Below are positions 8,331-18,400 of a stretch of 30,613 nucleotides of DNA, in pieces. This DNA comes from Bacillota bacterium (GTDB lineage: Bacteria > Bacillota > Dehalobacteriia > UBA4068), in the NCBI GenBank assembly GCA_009778255.1, contig WRKD01000229.1, positions 1-30,613 on the forward strand, written 5' to 3'. The position numbers were made by a program, and so were the translations under genes. The notes beneath the pieces were generated by a model, which worked only from the letters and a program-made list of their open reading frames with translations, had not been told where the DNA came from and searched no databases. Within the stretch, counting starts at the first letter, position 1. Every line of letters begins with the position of its first letter.

Positions 8331-9482
8331 ATGAAGAATATTTGTATTTTAGGTTCAACCGGCTCGGTTGGTTTACAAACCTTGGAGGTTTGCCGCTGGT
8401 TCAAAGATGAATTACGGGTATGCGCCCTGGCAGCCGGCAGTAATTGGCAGCTTTTAGCAGCTCAGGCACGAGAGTTTAAACCACAAATAGTTGCCTTGTA
8501 CGATAAAAGCGCTTATCTGCAGCTAAAAGCTGCGCTTAAAGGCTTGCCGGTAGAAATAGTTGTGGGTGAAAAAGGGTTATGTGACGCGGCTGTTTGGCCT
8601 TTGGCGCATCAGATAATAGCCGCTATCAGTGGCATAGCCGGCTTGCGGCCTGCCTTTGCCGCTCTTAATAGTGGGAAACAACTGGCTTTGGCAAATAAAG
8701 AGGTGTTGGCGGCAGCCGGTGCTTTGGCGGTTAAAGCAGCACTGCAGCAAAGGGTTTCCATAGTGCCGGTCGATAGCGAGCATTCCGCTATCTATCAATG
8801 CTTAGTGGGGGAAGTCCCTCCGTTCAAATTGATTTTAACAGCCAGTGGCGGCCCTTTTCTTTCTAAAAGCGCTGCAGAATTAACAAGCATTAAAGTAGAG
8901 GAAGCGCTTTGTCACCCTACATGGAATATGGGGCGTAAAGTAACTATAGACAGCGCCAGCCTTGTCAATAAGGGGCTGGAAGTAATAGAGGCTCATTTTT
9001 TATTCGGTGTAGATTATGACGATATAGAAGTTCTTATACACCCTCAGAGCATAGTCCATTCTTTAGTACGTTTTTCGGATGGCAATATTAAAGCGCAAAT
9101 AGGGCCACCCGATATGCGCCTGCCTATACAATACGCTTTACTGGGTCCAAAACGCGCTGTTAACCCGCTTCCGCCATTAGATTTAGCAGCTTACAAAACA
9201 TTAACTTTCGAGCAACCGGATTTTAAACGCTTTCCTGCTTTAGCTTTAGCTTATGCAGCCGGTAGGGCAGGAGACAGTTATACCACTGCTTATAATGCTG
9301 CAAGTGAGATATTGGGAGTAGCCTTTTTAGCCGGGCGTATACCTTTTACAGCCATTGGCTCAGGTATTGAGGCGGCGCTTGAAAAGCATTTGCCCCGTCC
9401 TTTACTGGGCATTGCCGATGTATTAGCAGTTGATGAACAGACACGTATCGATGTAGAAAACTCAATACTTTGTAAATATTAG
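8331..9482 (+). CDS. dxr: 1-deoxy-D-xylulose 5-phosphate reductoisomerase
   Basis: MEP-pathway enzyme of 383 aa that converts DXP to 2-C-methyl-D-erythritol 4-phosphate using NADPH and a divalent metal. The nucleotide-binding loop GSTGSVG is at residues 8-14. The block LALANKEVLAAAG and the metal-site motif VDSEHSA (D148, E150) are present, followed by LTASGGPF, HPTWNMGRKVTID and GLEVIEAHFLF. The C-terminal helical domain is complete. ATG 8331 has AGGGCT upstream. With ispG 1.6 kb further on, two MEP enzymes flank rseP in the same operon, and uppS at the head uses the resulting isoprenoid units. Confidence 0.96.
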   Translation: MKNICILGSTGSVGLQTLEVCRWFKDELRVCALAAGSNWQLLAAQAREFKPQIVALYDKSAYLQLKAALKGLPVEIVVGEKGLCDAAVWPLAHQIIAAISGIAGLRPAFAALNSGKQLALANKEVLAAAGALAVKAALQQRVSIVPVDSEHSAIYQCLVGEVPPFKLILTASGGPFLSKSAAELTSIKVEEALCHPTWNMGRKVTIDSASLVNKGLEVIEAHFLFGVDYDDIEVLIHPQSIVHSLVRFSDGNIKAQIGPPDMRLPIQYALLGPKRAVNPLPPLDLAAYKTLTFEQPDFKRFPALALAYAAGRAGDSYTTAYNAASEILGVAFLAGRIPFTAIGSGIEAALEKHLPRPLLGIADVLAVDEQTRIDVENSILCKY

Positions 9483-9492
9483 GAGGAATAAA

Positions 9493-10509
9493 ATGTCTAT
9501 ACTTGCCGCTATCCTGGTCTTTTGTCTGCTGATTCTCAGCCATGAATTAGGGCATTTCAGTATGGCTAAACTAGTCGGTATATATGTATACGATTTCAGC
9601 CTAGGTATGGGGCCTAAACTACTTGCTTTCAAAGGTAAAGAAACTCAGTATACGCTGCGCCTCTTCCCCATTGGCGGTCATTGTTTGATGATGGGGGAAG
9701 ATGAAAACTCAGATGACCCGCGCGCCTTCAATAAGAAGAAGGTTTGGCAACGTATTTTGGTTATTCTGGGTGGTCCTGCTATGAATTTTCTGGCTGCCGT
9801 ATTAATTTTCGTTGTACTTTTTATGATGCTGGGCGCTACTTCCGGCGCCAGCGAGGTAGGGTCTTTAGTGGAAGGGCAAGCCGCAGAGGCGGCAGGACTT
9901 TTGCCCGGCGATATAATTATTGAGATAAACGAACAGCCGATACAAGCTTGGGCAGAAATTGGTCCGGCGGTAACGCTCCATGAGGCAGGCGAACCCATAC
10001 AAGTGGTGGTACAAAGAAAAAGTGAAAATATTGCCCTCACAATTCAACCTTATTATGAAGAAGAAAGCGGCAGATGGCTAATTGGAATTCTACCGGCGGT
10101 GGTGCGGCAGAATTTCTTTACCGCCATTGGCCTAGGCTTTAAGCAATCTTATATCTTTACCAGAGATTTATTGGTGGCGCTTGGCGGCATCATCTCCGGC
10201 AAAGAAAAGCCGGATGTGGCAGGCCCCGTGGGCGTAGTTAGCATAATCAGCGAGGCTACCAGTTATGGCTTTCAATCTTTGCTGTTTATTACCGCTATTT
10301 TATGTGTTAATTTGGCAGTAATCAATCTGCTGCCCATACCGGCGTTGGATGGTTCACGCATTGTCTTTTTATTAGTGGAAGGACTACGCGGAAAACCCAT
10401 AAAACCGGAACGAGAAGGTATAGTTCATTTTATTGGCTTAATGCTGCTTTTTGCTTTAATGATCATCATAACCTTCAAAGATATAGTGCGCTTAATAAGC
10501 GGTGGTTAG
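9493..10509 (+). CDS. rseP: RIP zinc metalloprotease RseP (site-2 protease, M50B)
   Basis: Intramembrane protease of 338 aa that cleaves membrane-anchored regulators such as anti-sigma factors and can also remove signal-peptide remnants. The zinc motif HELGH is at residues 17-21 inside the first hydrophobic segment. The second metal-site block NLLPIPALDGSRI lies near the C-terminus. A PDZ domain occupies about residues 115-195 (AAEAAGLLPGDIIIEINEQP). About four membrane helices are visible. AGGAGG precedes ATG 9493, 10 bp after dxr. The dxr-rseP-ispG-proS cluster is common in Bacillota, but here one extra gene follows rseP. Its substrates cannot be read from the window. Confidence 0.95.
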   Translation: MSILAAILVFCLLILSHELGHFSMAKLVGIYVYDFSLGMGPKLLAFKGKETQYTLRLFPIGGHCLMMGEDENSDDPRAFNKKKVWQRILVILGGPAMNFLAAVLIFVVLFMMLGATSGASEVGSLVEGQAAEAAGLLPGDIIIEINEQPIQAWAEIGPAVTLHEAGEPIQVVVQRKSENIALTIQPYYEEESGRWLIGILPAVVRQNFFTAIGLGFKQSYIFTRDLLVALGGIISGKEKPDVAGPVGVVSIISEATSYGFQSLLFITAILCVNLAVINLLPIPALDGSRIVFLLVEGLRGKPIKPEREGIVHFIGLMLLFALMIIITFKDIVRLISGG

Positions 10510-10576
10510 CAGAGAGTTTATTTAGGGCATACCGCGGGAGTTTGCGGGAATAAATTATGAATGGGGAGAATATTTA

Positions 10577-11041
10577 ATGGCGGAAAATATAGAAAATACT
10601 GTTGAGGAGCAGGCTATTAAAGATGAACATGAGCGTTTTCTTATGGAATTGTTCAAAGAGAACCTTAACCATATGCGTCATGTTGAAAGCGAACGCATAC
10701 TATTTGTTTCTTTATTTTTGGCTTTTTTGGGTTTTGTTTTGGCAACAATTACGCAATGTGGTAATTCCGGTGTGTGCAAATTTATTATCACGATCTCCGC
10801 TATTATCAATCTTTTATGCATAGGCTTGATCTGTCGCTGGAATAAAGTGTTTCAGGAACATAGAAAGATAACTAAAGCAATATGTAAAGAAATCTTGAAT
10901 AATAATCACACAAAAAATATACAAAAATACTACCTTTTAGATTTTAATACAAAACTAAAACCATTCAGAGCAAGATATATGCTATTGGGCATCTATTTTG
11001 CAACTTTACTAATGCTAATAGTTCTATTCTTTCTCGTTTAA
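10577..11041 (+). CDS. Unrecognised small membrane protein with three helices
   Basis: I do not recognise this 154-aa protein. It has a charged N-terminal 40 residues rich in Glu and Lys (likely helical), hydrophobic helices at about 41-58 and 69-87, a basic cytoplasmic-type segment of about 45 residues with Lys/Asn/His clusters, and a third helix at about 134-154 ending at the C-terminus. The topology loosely recalls SLATT-type sensor or effector membrane proteins, but this is shape only. ATG 10577 has GGGGAG 10 bases upstream. The gene sits between rseP and ispG, where Bacillota normally have no gene. It looks more AT-rich than its neighbours, consistent with late insertion. It leaves the operon reading direction intact. 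Confidence 0.7.
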   Translation: MAENIENTVEEQAIKDEHERFLMELFKENLNHMRHVESERILFVSLFLAFLGFVLATITQCGNSGVCKFIITISAIINLLCIGLICRWNKVFQEHRKITKAICKEILNNNHTKNIQKYYLLDFNTKLKPFRARYMLLGIYFATLLMLIVLFFLV

Positions 11042-11117
11042 TTTACTATAACGACAGCTATAAATTTGCCCCAAAAGCTCCAAATGGCAAACTATCTTTA
11101 CGAAAGGTATATAATTT

Positions 11118-12203
11118 ATGACGGAATTACTGGCAAAGCGTCGCATCAGCCGTTCGGTGATGATAGGTAATGTGCAGGTGGGCGGAGGCGCCCCTTTAAG
11201 TATTCAATCTATGAACAATACCCGAACTGCCGATATACCTGCCACTTTAGCCCAGTTACAGTGTTTAGCTGAAGCCGGTTGCCAAATAGGGCGTTTAGCC
11301 GTGGCGGATATAGAAGATGCGGCAGCCTTACCAAAAATTGTGCGCTTAAGCCCGCTACCACTGGTAGCGGATATTCATTTCGATCATCGTTTGGCCTTGG
11401 CCTCTGTGAAAGCAGGTATAGCAGGGCTACGCATCAACCCCGGAAATATTGGCGGTAAAGAGCGTGTGCACCAGGTTGCGCAGGCGGCCAAAGCCGCCGC
11501 TATACCTATACGCGTGGGTGTAAACGGAGGCTCTTTAGAAAAAGATCTTTTACAAAAATATGGTGGTATAACAGCCGAAACGCTGGTAGAAAGCGCTGGC
11601 CGTCATATAGAAATGTTGGAAGACACAGGTTTTTTCGATATCAAAATATCTTTAAAAGCCAGCCGCCTGCCAATTATGCTGGCTGCCTTCCGTCAAATGG
11701 CTGCTATTTGCGAGTATCCGTTGCATATTGGGGTTACAGAAGCCGGGTTGCCGGGTAAGGGCAGCGTAAAATCGGCTTTGGGTATTGGTAGTTTACTGGC
11801 GCAGGGTATAGGCGATACCTTGCGTGTATCGCTCACCGGTGATCCGTTAGAAGAAGTAAGGTTAGCTTTAGATATTTTGCACTTTTTAGAACTAAAGCCA
11901 GGCAGCCCGGAAGTTATTTCTTGCCCTACCTGCGGTAGAACAACTATCGATGTAGCAGCGTTGGCTACTGCCGTACAAAAAGAACTTACCATGTTAAGGC
12001 CCATCAAGCAGTTGACCATAGCTATAATGGGCTGTGCCGTCAATGGCCCTGGCGAAGCGCGAGAAGCGGATTTTGGTGTTGCGGGAGCCTCAAACGGCGC
12101 TGTGCTTTTTGCCAAAGGAGAAATAATTGGCAGATACGAAAAAGAAAACATATTGCCAGAGTTATTAAGAAGAATAGGAGGATATTTAAATGAGAATGAG
12201 TGA
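11118..12203 (+). CDS. ispG: 4-hydroxy-3-methylbut-2-en-1-yl diphosphate synthase (IspG/GcpE)
   Basis: Iron-sulfur enzyme of 361 aa in the penultimate MEP-pathway step, converting MEcPP to HMBPP. The N-terminal TIM-barrel part shows GNVQVGGGAPLSIQSMNNT, ADIHFDHRLAL and GLRINPGN. The C-terminal cluster domain has CPTCGRT (C269, C272) and MGCAVNGPGEA (C306), which give the three Cys ligands, with a Glu shortly after as the usual fourth. The length matches the short bacterial form without the plant-type insert. It ends inside the proS start region with a 14-bp overlap. A modest AAAGG lies about 12 bases before ATG 11118. Confidence 0.95.
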   Translation: MTELLAKRRISRSVMIGNVQVGGGAPLSIQSMNNTRTADIPATLAQLQCLAEAGCQIGRLAVADIEDAAALPKIVRLSPLPLVADIHFDHRLALASVKAGIAGLRINPGNIGGKERVHQVAQAAKAAAIPIRVGVNGGSLEKDLLQKYGGITAETLVESAGRHIEMLEDTGFFDIKISLKASRLPIMLAAFRQMAAICEYPLHIGVTEAGLPGKGSVKSALGIGSLLAQGIGDTLRVSLTGDPLEEVRLALDILHFLELKPGSPEVISCPTCGRTTIDVAALATAVQKELTMLRPIKQLTIAIMGCAVNGPGEAREADFGVAGASNGAVLFAKGEIIGRYEKENILPELLRRIGGYLNENE

Positions 12204-13926
12204 GATTTATGCGCCTACTTTACGCGAAACACCCTCAGAGGCGGAGATCATCAGTCATCAGCTGATGATGAAGGCAGGCTTGATCCGTAAGGTGGCGGCT
12301 GGCATCTATACTTATCTGCCCTTGGGCTGGCGTTCCATGAAAAAGATCATGCAGATAATTCGTGAAGAAATGGATGCTGCAGGCGGGCAGGAATTATTCA
12401 TGCCAACCGTGCATCCGGCGGAATTATGGCTGGAAAGCGGGCGTTGGCAAATATATGGTGCGGAATTATGGCGGGTCAAAGACCGCCATGAACGCGATTT
12501 TTGCCTTGCCCCCACCCATGAAGAGGTAATTACCAACCATTTACGTAATGATATCCGCTCATATAAACAATTGCCACAAAGGCCGTATCAAATACAGACA
12601 AAATTCCGCGACGAAAGACGTCCCCGCTTTGGTTTAATGCGCGGACGTGAATTTATAATGAAAGATCTATATTCCTTCGACCGTGATGAAGCTGGTTTGG
12701 AAGTGAGTTATCAGCTAATGCACAGGGCGTATAGTAATATATTCCGCCGCTGCGGGTTGACTTTTCGCCCTGTAGAGGCAGATAGTGGCGCTATAGGCGG
12801 CAAAGGCAGCCATGAATTTATGGCGCTGGCGGGAAGCGGTGAAAGTGAAATCGTTTACTGTCATAATTGCGATTATGCCGCCAGCGATGAGATTGCTCCT
12901 CTTGTACCACATGGAACAGGCCGGGACGAAGAGCTACGAACTCGTAGGGAGGTCGAAACGCCGGATTGTAAAACAGTAGAGGATGTAGCGCGTTATCTGG
13001 GCGTAGCTTCTAACCGCATGCTTAAAAGCATGTGCTATTGGGTATTGCATAAAGATGAGAGTGAAGAAATTCTCTTAGCGCTTATACGTGGCGACCGTCA
13101 AATCAACGAGATTAAGCTTAAAAATACCTTAGATTGTTTGGAACTGCGTTTTGCCACTGAAGAAGAAGTGCGCGGTATAGGCATGGAGCCAGGTTATTGC
13201 GGCCCGGTAGAACTTAAAAAAGGCATACGCATAGTAGCAGATGCGGAAGCGCCTCTGATGGTCAATCATGAATGTGGCGGCGGCCGTAAGGATTTCCATT
13301 ATCTGGATGTTAATTTTGGGCGCGATTATACTGCGGATATCGTTGCCGATATTGCCTTAGTGGAAAAAGGCTGCCCTTGCCCGCTCTGCGGCCAGCCTTT
13401 AGATTCCACCCGCGGTATTGAGGTGGGTCAAATATTTAAATTGCATACCAAGTATAGCTCTGTGCTGGGCGCTCGTTTTGTAGATGAACAAGGCTTAGAA
13501 CATGATATGGTCATGGGTTGTTACGGTATCGGCGTTGGACGTACCATGGGAGCAGTAATAGAGCAACATCATGATGAAAATGGCGTTGTCTGGCCTATCA
13601 GTGTTGCTCCTTATCAGGTATGCGTAGTGCCGGTTAATGATAAAGACCAAAGCCTGATGTTAAAAGCGGAACAGATTTACCAGGCTTTGCTCAAACGCCA
13701 TATAGAGGTGGTACTGGACGATCGTCATGAACGCCCGGGAGTAAAATTTAATGATGCAGATTTATTAGGTTTTCCCATTCGTCTGACATTGGGCAAGAAA
13801 ACTTCAGAATATGGCTTAGTGGAATTGCGCTTACGCGAAAGCGGCGAAGTACGCGAGTTGCCAATAGATGAAGCAGTAGACAGTGTTTACGCAATGGTGC
13901 AGGAGTTGATGGCGCAATATGAATAA
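12190..13926 (+). CDS. proS: Prolyl-tRNA synthetase (bacterial type with editing insert)
   Basis: Class II aminoacyl-tRNA synthetase of 578 aa that charges tRNA-Pro. The N-terminus MRMSEIYAPTLRETPSEAE is typical for bacterial ProS. Motif 2 (TKFRDERRPRFGLMRGREF), the block APTHEEVIT and motif 3 (GIGVGRTMGAV) are present. The region between motifs 2 and 3 (about residues 225-400) holds the YbaK-like domain that clears mischarged Ala-tRNA-Pro. The C-terminal anticodon domain ends normally. AGGAGG directly precedes ATG 12190, which overlaps ispG by 14 bp, so translation is probably coupled. The gene closes the uppS operon and is followed by a terminator hairpin. Confidence 0.96.
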   Translation: MRMSEIYAPTLRETPSEAEIISHQLMMKAGLIRKVAAGIYTYLPLGWRSMKKIMQIIREEMDAAGGQELFMPTVHPAELWLESGRWQIYGAELWRVKDRHERDFCLAPTHEEVITNHLRNDIRSYKQLPQRPYQIQTKFRDERRPRFGLMRGREFIMKDLYSFDRDEAGLEVSYQLMHRAYSNIFRRCGLTFRPVEADSGAIGGKGSHEFMALAGSGESEIVYCHNCDYAASDEIAPLVPHGTGRDEELRTRREVETPDCKTVEDVARYLGVASNRMLKSMCYWVLHKDESEEILLALIRGDRQINEIKLKNTLDCLELRFATEEEVRGIGMEPGYCGPVELKKGIRIVADAEAPLMVNHECGGGRKDFHYLDVNFGRDYTADIVADIALVEKGCPCPLCGQPLDSTRGIEVGQIFKLHTKYSSVLGARFVDEQGLEHDMVMGCYGIGVGRTMGAVIEQHHDENGVVWPISVAPYQVCVVPVNDKDQSLMLKAEQIYQALLKRHIEVVLDDRHERPGVKFNDADLLGFPIRLTLGKKTSEYGLVELRLRESGEVRELPIDEAVDSVYAMVQELMAQYE

Positions 13927-13973
13927 TAAGCCCAACCGTTAATAGTAGCTTACGGGCTATTTTCTGTTTTTTT
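13925..13973 (+). terminator. Rho-independent terminator after proS
   Basis: AATAAGCCC (13925-13933) pairs with GGGCTATTT (from 13954) with one bulge, and a T-rich run (TTTCTGTTTTTTT) follows to 13973. It begins at the proS stop and covers the 3' end of the convergent MATE gene, whose stop codon lies in the loop. The loop is long at about 20 bases, so the strength is uncertain. Confidence 0.6.
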
Positions 13974-15314
13974 AAGTAAATGCTTTACTTCTCGTATTGC
14001 AAAAGAGATTGCTATAATAGCGGCAGCTGTATCGGCAATTGGGCCGGCAAAAACTATACCATCTATACCCCAAAAACGCGGTAGTATAAGTACTAATGGT
14101 GAAAAGAATATAATATGGCGAGTAATAGAGGTAATAATACCTAGTTTTGCCCGTCCTATAGAAGTGAAAAAACCCGAAGACATAGGTTGAATACCATTGA
14201 TAAAGGTCATGAGCATAAAAATTCGAAAATAGCGCGTGGCAAAGACAATGCCCTCGGGGCTTTCTACGCCGAATAAGCCAATGATTTGAACGGGGAAAAC
14301 CTGGAACAGTGAAAAAGCCATAACACCAATAGCAAAACACATAATAGCGGCTTTTTTATATGTTTCTATTACCCGTTCATAATTGCGCGCCCCATAGTTA
14401 AACCCCCAGATAGGCTGACAGCCTTGGGATATGCCAATAGTGATGCCCATAAACAGCATACTAACTTTAGATACTACCCCGGCGCAGGTTACCGAGATCT
14501 CCGCGCCATATATGGATTGCGCACCATATCTGCCCAGTTGATTGTTAAGCAGTATTTGTACTATCAGCATAGCCACCTGATTAATACTGGAAGCCGAACC
14601 AAGAGATAGCACCCGTTTTATCCTATGCCAATGCGGACGTAAATCCCGCCAATGTAAACCCATCTTTTGTTTGGTTAAAAAATAAAAGGCAACCATAGAG
14701 GCTGAAACAACTTGCCCGCTTACTGTAGCCCAAGCCGAACCGGCTATGCCCCATTTAAAACCAAATATAAACAATGGGTTAAGTATAATATTCAGTATGG
14801 TTCCCGAAAGAATGCAGGCCATAGAATAATTGGGGCTTTTATCGGCGCGTATCAAATGAGCCCCGCCGCTGGTGAGTATTAAAAATGGCATGCCTAAAGC
14901 AGTAATACTGGTAAATGTAATAGAATAATCCAATAGCATATCTGTGGCGCCACAAAAGCGCAGTATTGGCGTGAGAAAGATCAAGACGATTATCATAAGC
15001 AAGGCGCCGGCTGCGCACATTAAGAAAAGCGCACTGCCAGCGGCATGGCGCGCTCGAGCTATTTCACCCCGGCCAGATTCGATATTATAATTAGAAGCGC
15101 CGCCCACTCCGCATAGAAGTGCTACGGCTATACATACAATAACGATGGGGAAGGCTATAGTGGTAGCGCCGATAGCAATTTCTTCGACGCCGTTGCCGAT
15201 AAAAATCTGATCTACTATGTTGTAAATTGCTCCTACCAGCATACTTATGATGGCGGGTATGGAAAACTTGGCAATAAGGCGGTTTATTGGCTGTACACCG
15301 AGAATATTTTGCAT
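13950..15314 (-). CDS. MATE family efflux transporter
   Basis: Twelve-helix multidrug and toxin extrusion type transporter, 454 aa from the chosen start. The N-terminal block IPAIISMLVGAIYNIVDQIFIGNGV is diagnostic for the Na+- or H+-coupled NorM/DinF-like family in Bacillota. The second half repeats the same fold (block QGCQPIWGFNYGARNYERV). The substrate cannot be predicted. I use ATG 15314 and not the upstream ATG at 15371: a GGGAG site precedes 15314, and the likely promoter has its -10 at 15350-15355, which would place the transcription start downstream of 15371. It is convergent with proS and tandem behind the giant protease gene, from which a strong hairpin separates it. Confidence 0.9.
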   Translation of the reverse strand: MQNILGVQPINRLIAKFSIPAIISMLVGAIYNIVDQIFIGNGVEEIAIGATTIAFPIVIVCIAVALLCGVGGASNYNIESGRGEIARARHAAGSALFLMCAAGALLMIIVLIFLTPILRFCGATDMLLDYSITFTSITALGMPFLILTSGGAHLIRADKSPNYSMACILSGTILNIILNPLFIFGFKWGIAGSAWATVSGQVVSASMVAFYFLTKQKMGLHWRDLRPHWHRIKRVLSLGSASSINQVAMLIVQILLNNQLGRYGAQSIYGAEISVTCAGVVSKVSMLFMGITIGISQGCQPIWGFNYGARNYERVIETYKKAAIMCFAIGVMAFSLFQVFPVQIIGLFGVESPEGIVFATRYFRIFMLMTFINGIQPMSSGFFTSIGRAKLGIITSITRHIIFFSPLVLILPRFWGIDGIVFAGPIADTAAAIIAISFAIREVKHLLKKTENSP

Positions 15315-15349
15315 AAAGTGCGCTCCCAATGGTTTTATATCACAACCCC

Positions 15350-15378
15350 ATTCTATCACAAATAAAAGCAACAGGCAA
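15350..15378 (-). promoter_or_regulatory. Candidate promoter of the MATE gene
   Basis: Minus-strand TTGCCT (15373-15378) and TAGAAT (15350-15355) are 17 bp apart, about 35 bp upstream of ATG 15314. This supports the shorter start of the transporter. Confidence 0.55.
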
Positions 15379-15391
15379 TCGGCACAAAGAA

Positions 15392-15421
15392 ATTGCCAGC
15401 CGTAATGAATTGGCTGGCAAT
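15392..15421 (-). terminator. Terminator of the giant protease gene
   Basis: ATTGCCAGCC (15392-15401) and GGCTGGCAAT (15412-15421) form a perfect 10-bp stem with a 10-base loop, followed on the minus strand by TTTCTTT. It lies 35 bp after the protease stop codon and before the MATE promoter. T-rich sequence on the other side means it could work in both directions. Confidence 0.8.
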
Positions 15422-15455
15422 TTTATTGCTTTTAGCGGGCTAAACGTTTTTAGTT

Positions 15456-18400
15456 CTATAGTTTCGGTGTGGATGTCTGTATCGCCTCTATATTGATATC
15501 AGTATCGCCATAGTCCGGGTTCACTTTGGCTACAAAGACCGCCTCGCCGTATTTGTCGCAAATTGCCAACACAAAGCAGCCAACCAGATCTTTAGCATCT
15601 ATTTCATCATCTTCTACCATGTCGTAGATATAAGCGCTACTACAGTCAACCATCACTTTTGTGCCATAGTTATAGGATCCTTCGCCTATAATGCTTAGTG
15701 CTTTATACGTACTCGAATAACTTTCTGCAATACCATACACACCATAGAAAAATGAATAGTCATACATATAAGAGTATGTTAGGATATTGATATACAAAAA
15801 GTTTATCCAAGTTTTTGTAGTATCAAAGGTATTTGGCCTGGCAAAAACTATTATGTTCTCTAAACCAATACCTTCTTCAGGCACATTATAACTAATAGCT
15901 ATTGGTAGCCTTTCGATATCTATAGTTCTATACTCGCCATAAACTACTTCGCCGTTTATTAAATAATACCACCCTTTAGCTCCCCACGATTTCCTGGTAA
16001 CTATGCCATAGCAAGTCATATCAGCGCTTTCATAGGCTAAGTTTATGATCAAGGGCAAGCCGGGGGCAGTGGCTGCTCCAATATAACCTGCCGGAGGGCC
16101 TACATATAGCGATTTAAAGCTCAATTCGCTGGCTCTGTTTTTTGAGGTTAGTTCCTCTTTTACCACAAAAGATAGCGTTACTATTTGAACCGGTGTAGTG
16201 CAAGTTTCGCCGAAAACAGCATCAGAAGAAGGTATGCTGCGCACGGAGATATTGCCCTGCTCAAGCTGGTTAACAGATGCTACCCAACCCTGTAGCCCTT
16301 CGTAACCCGCATAATCTAATACATCGGCGTTATAGGCGAGTTCCGCCGATATTTGCGTGTAATTGATATCGCCTGTAAGCATTAAATCAACTAATACGGT
16401 ATCGCCGGGGGAGTAAGAGTTTTGATGAGGGTTGAGAAAGACGGTATAATTGTATTTTTCAAATACTTCTTCCTCAACTGTTATGGTAAAATCTTTATTA
16501 TAAGCAGTGCCTATAGCCAAAGCATCCTCTATTTCCGCCCGTATTATCACAATACCCGGGGCGAGAGTGTGTAAGGCATTGCCACTGATGATGGCGCCGG
16601 TATCGCCGGCGTCGACTACGCTCCATTCGATATATTTATTGGTAGCATTAGCAGGGAGTACTGTGCCTGAAAGCAAAAGTGGAGAGCCAATGAAGGCCTG
16701 AGTAGGGACCTCGATAATATCCGCTACTGAAATAAAGAATTCAGTGTTTTGTGGGTAAAACCAGAATGTTTTATCCATAATAAGCCCTAGCTTTTGCCAA
16801 CCCAAAACATCATCCGGAGATTGCATATAGTTATAGTCGCAAAATAGGTTTTTTAGAGATACATTTTGCAATACATCCAGTGTAGTTAGTAAATTATTTC
16901 CACAATTCAGTGTTTCCAGCAAGCTGTTTTGAGATAAATCTAATACCCTTATTCTGTTTATGGGACAATTTAACTCTCTAAGTGCTCGATTGTTAGTCAA
17001 ATCTAAGCTTGTCAGTTGGTTAGACCTACATGATAGTTCTTTAAGAGCTAGATTGTGCGACAAATCCAATGTCCTTATCTGATTATTCCTACATGATAGT
17101 TCTTCAAGAGCTAGATTATGCGACACATCCAATGTCCTTATCTGATTATACGCACAACTCAATAGCTCAAGCCCAGTCAAAAATGACACATCTAGCTCAT
17201 TCAACATATTATAATCACACCATAGCATTTTTATACCGCTAAAATAGGATAAACCAGTTAGATTACTAATGCCACTGCTATTTAGAAATAAGGCGATAAA
17301 GGAATTCATTTTTTCCTTATCTCTATCAGTAATTATACTCTTATCTGATCTTTTACCGCCATCTTCCAGATTCAGAATACTCAACACATTACTACGAAAA
17401 CTGGCGTCGGGGAATTCTTCAAGAAAACTAAGCGTCTCTTTTTGTAAATCAAATATAAATGATTCTTCCAAAATCAATCCCAGTTCCTGCCAACCTATAA
17501 CCAAATCGGTAGTAGTAAAGTAATTCTGACTACAATCTAAGTACAACAGAGCACTGTTCTTTGATATATCTAGTATTGTAAGGAGATTCCCGCCACACCA
17601 CAGATATCTCAATCCACTGAAATATGATAACCCTGTCATATCTGCAATATCCATATTTGCCACATTCAGTTGAGAAATAGTAGCCAATGTAGCTATATCC
17701 GCAGCACTAACAATACTTGAATGGCTACGGTTCCCACCATCGGTATTCAATATTCGCAATACTTCACGACGAAAACAAGGGTCGGGGAACTCTGTGTAGA
17801 ACGTGTCCGGTAAAACAAAGATATTTTGTGGAAAGAAATAGAAAGAATCGTACATAATCAACCCAAGTTCTTGCCACCCGATTACATCATACAATGAATA
17901 AAACTCGTTATTGAAGCAAGAGAGATAATTTAAAACAGTATTATTTGACACATCTAATATGGTTAACTGATTGCCTTCGCATGAAAGATTTTCTAAATTA
18001 ATGCTTTGTGAAATATCCAAGGTAGTTAGTCTGTTACTGGAGCAAGATAGAACACGTAATAAAATATTATTAGACACATCAAGGCTGTATAGTGGATTTT
18101 CGGAACAATATAGGCTCACAAGATTGGTATTATTTGATAAATCAAGCGCGCTCAAATTATTGCTGGAGCAAATAATTGTGTCGAGCTGTGTATTCTTTGA
18201 AATATCTAATGAGTACAAGCCGAGATTATAACAATTAAGATACTCTAATTTGATGTTTTTTGTTATATCAAGCGAACGAAAACGGTTGTTACTACAATTT
18301 AAACTTATAAGCTCTGTGTTAAGATCAATATTCAAATAATTAAGCTGATTATTGAAGCAATCTAGCCAATAAAGCCAAGGGTTTTGCGATAAATCTAATG

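Noticed and set aside
10510..10576. Attenuator or riboswitch between rseP and the small membrane protein
   Set aside because: There are weak complementary stretches (TTTATT/AATAAA, CCGC/GCGG) but no T run and no recognisable aptamer.
15315..15371. Upstream ATG of the MATE gene
   Set aside because: It lies upstream of the predicted transcription start, has no ribosome site, and adds residues not typical of the family.
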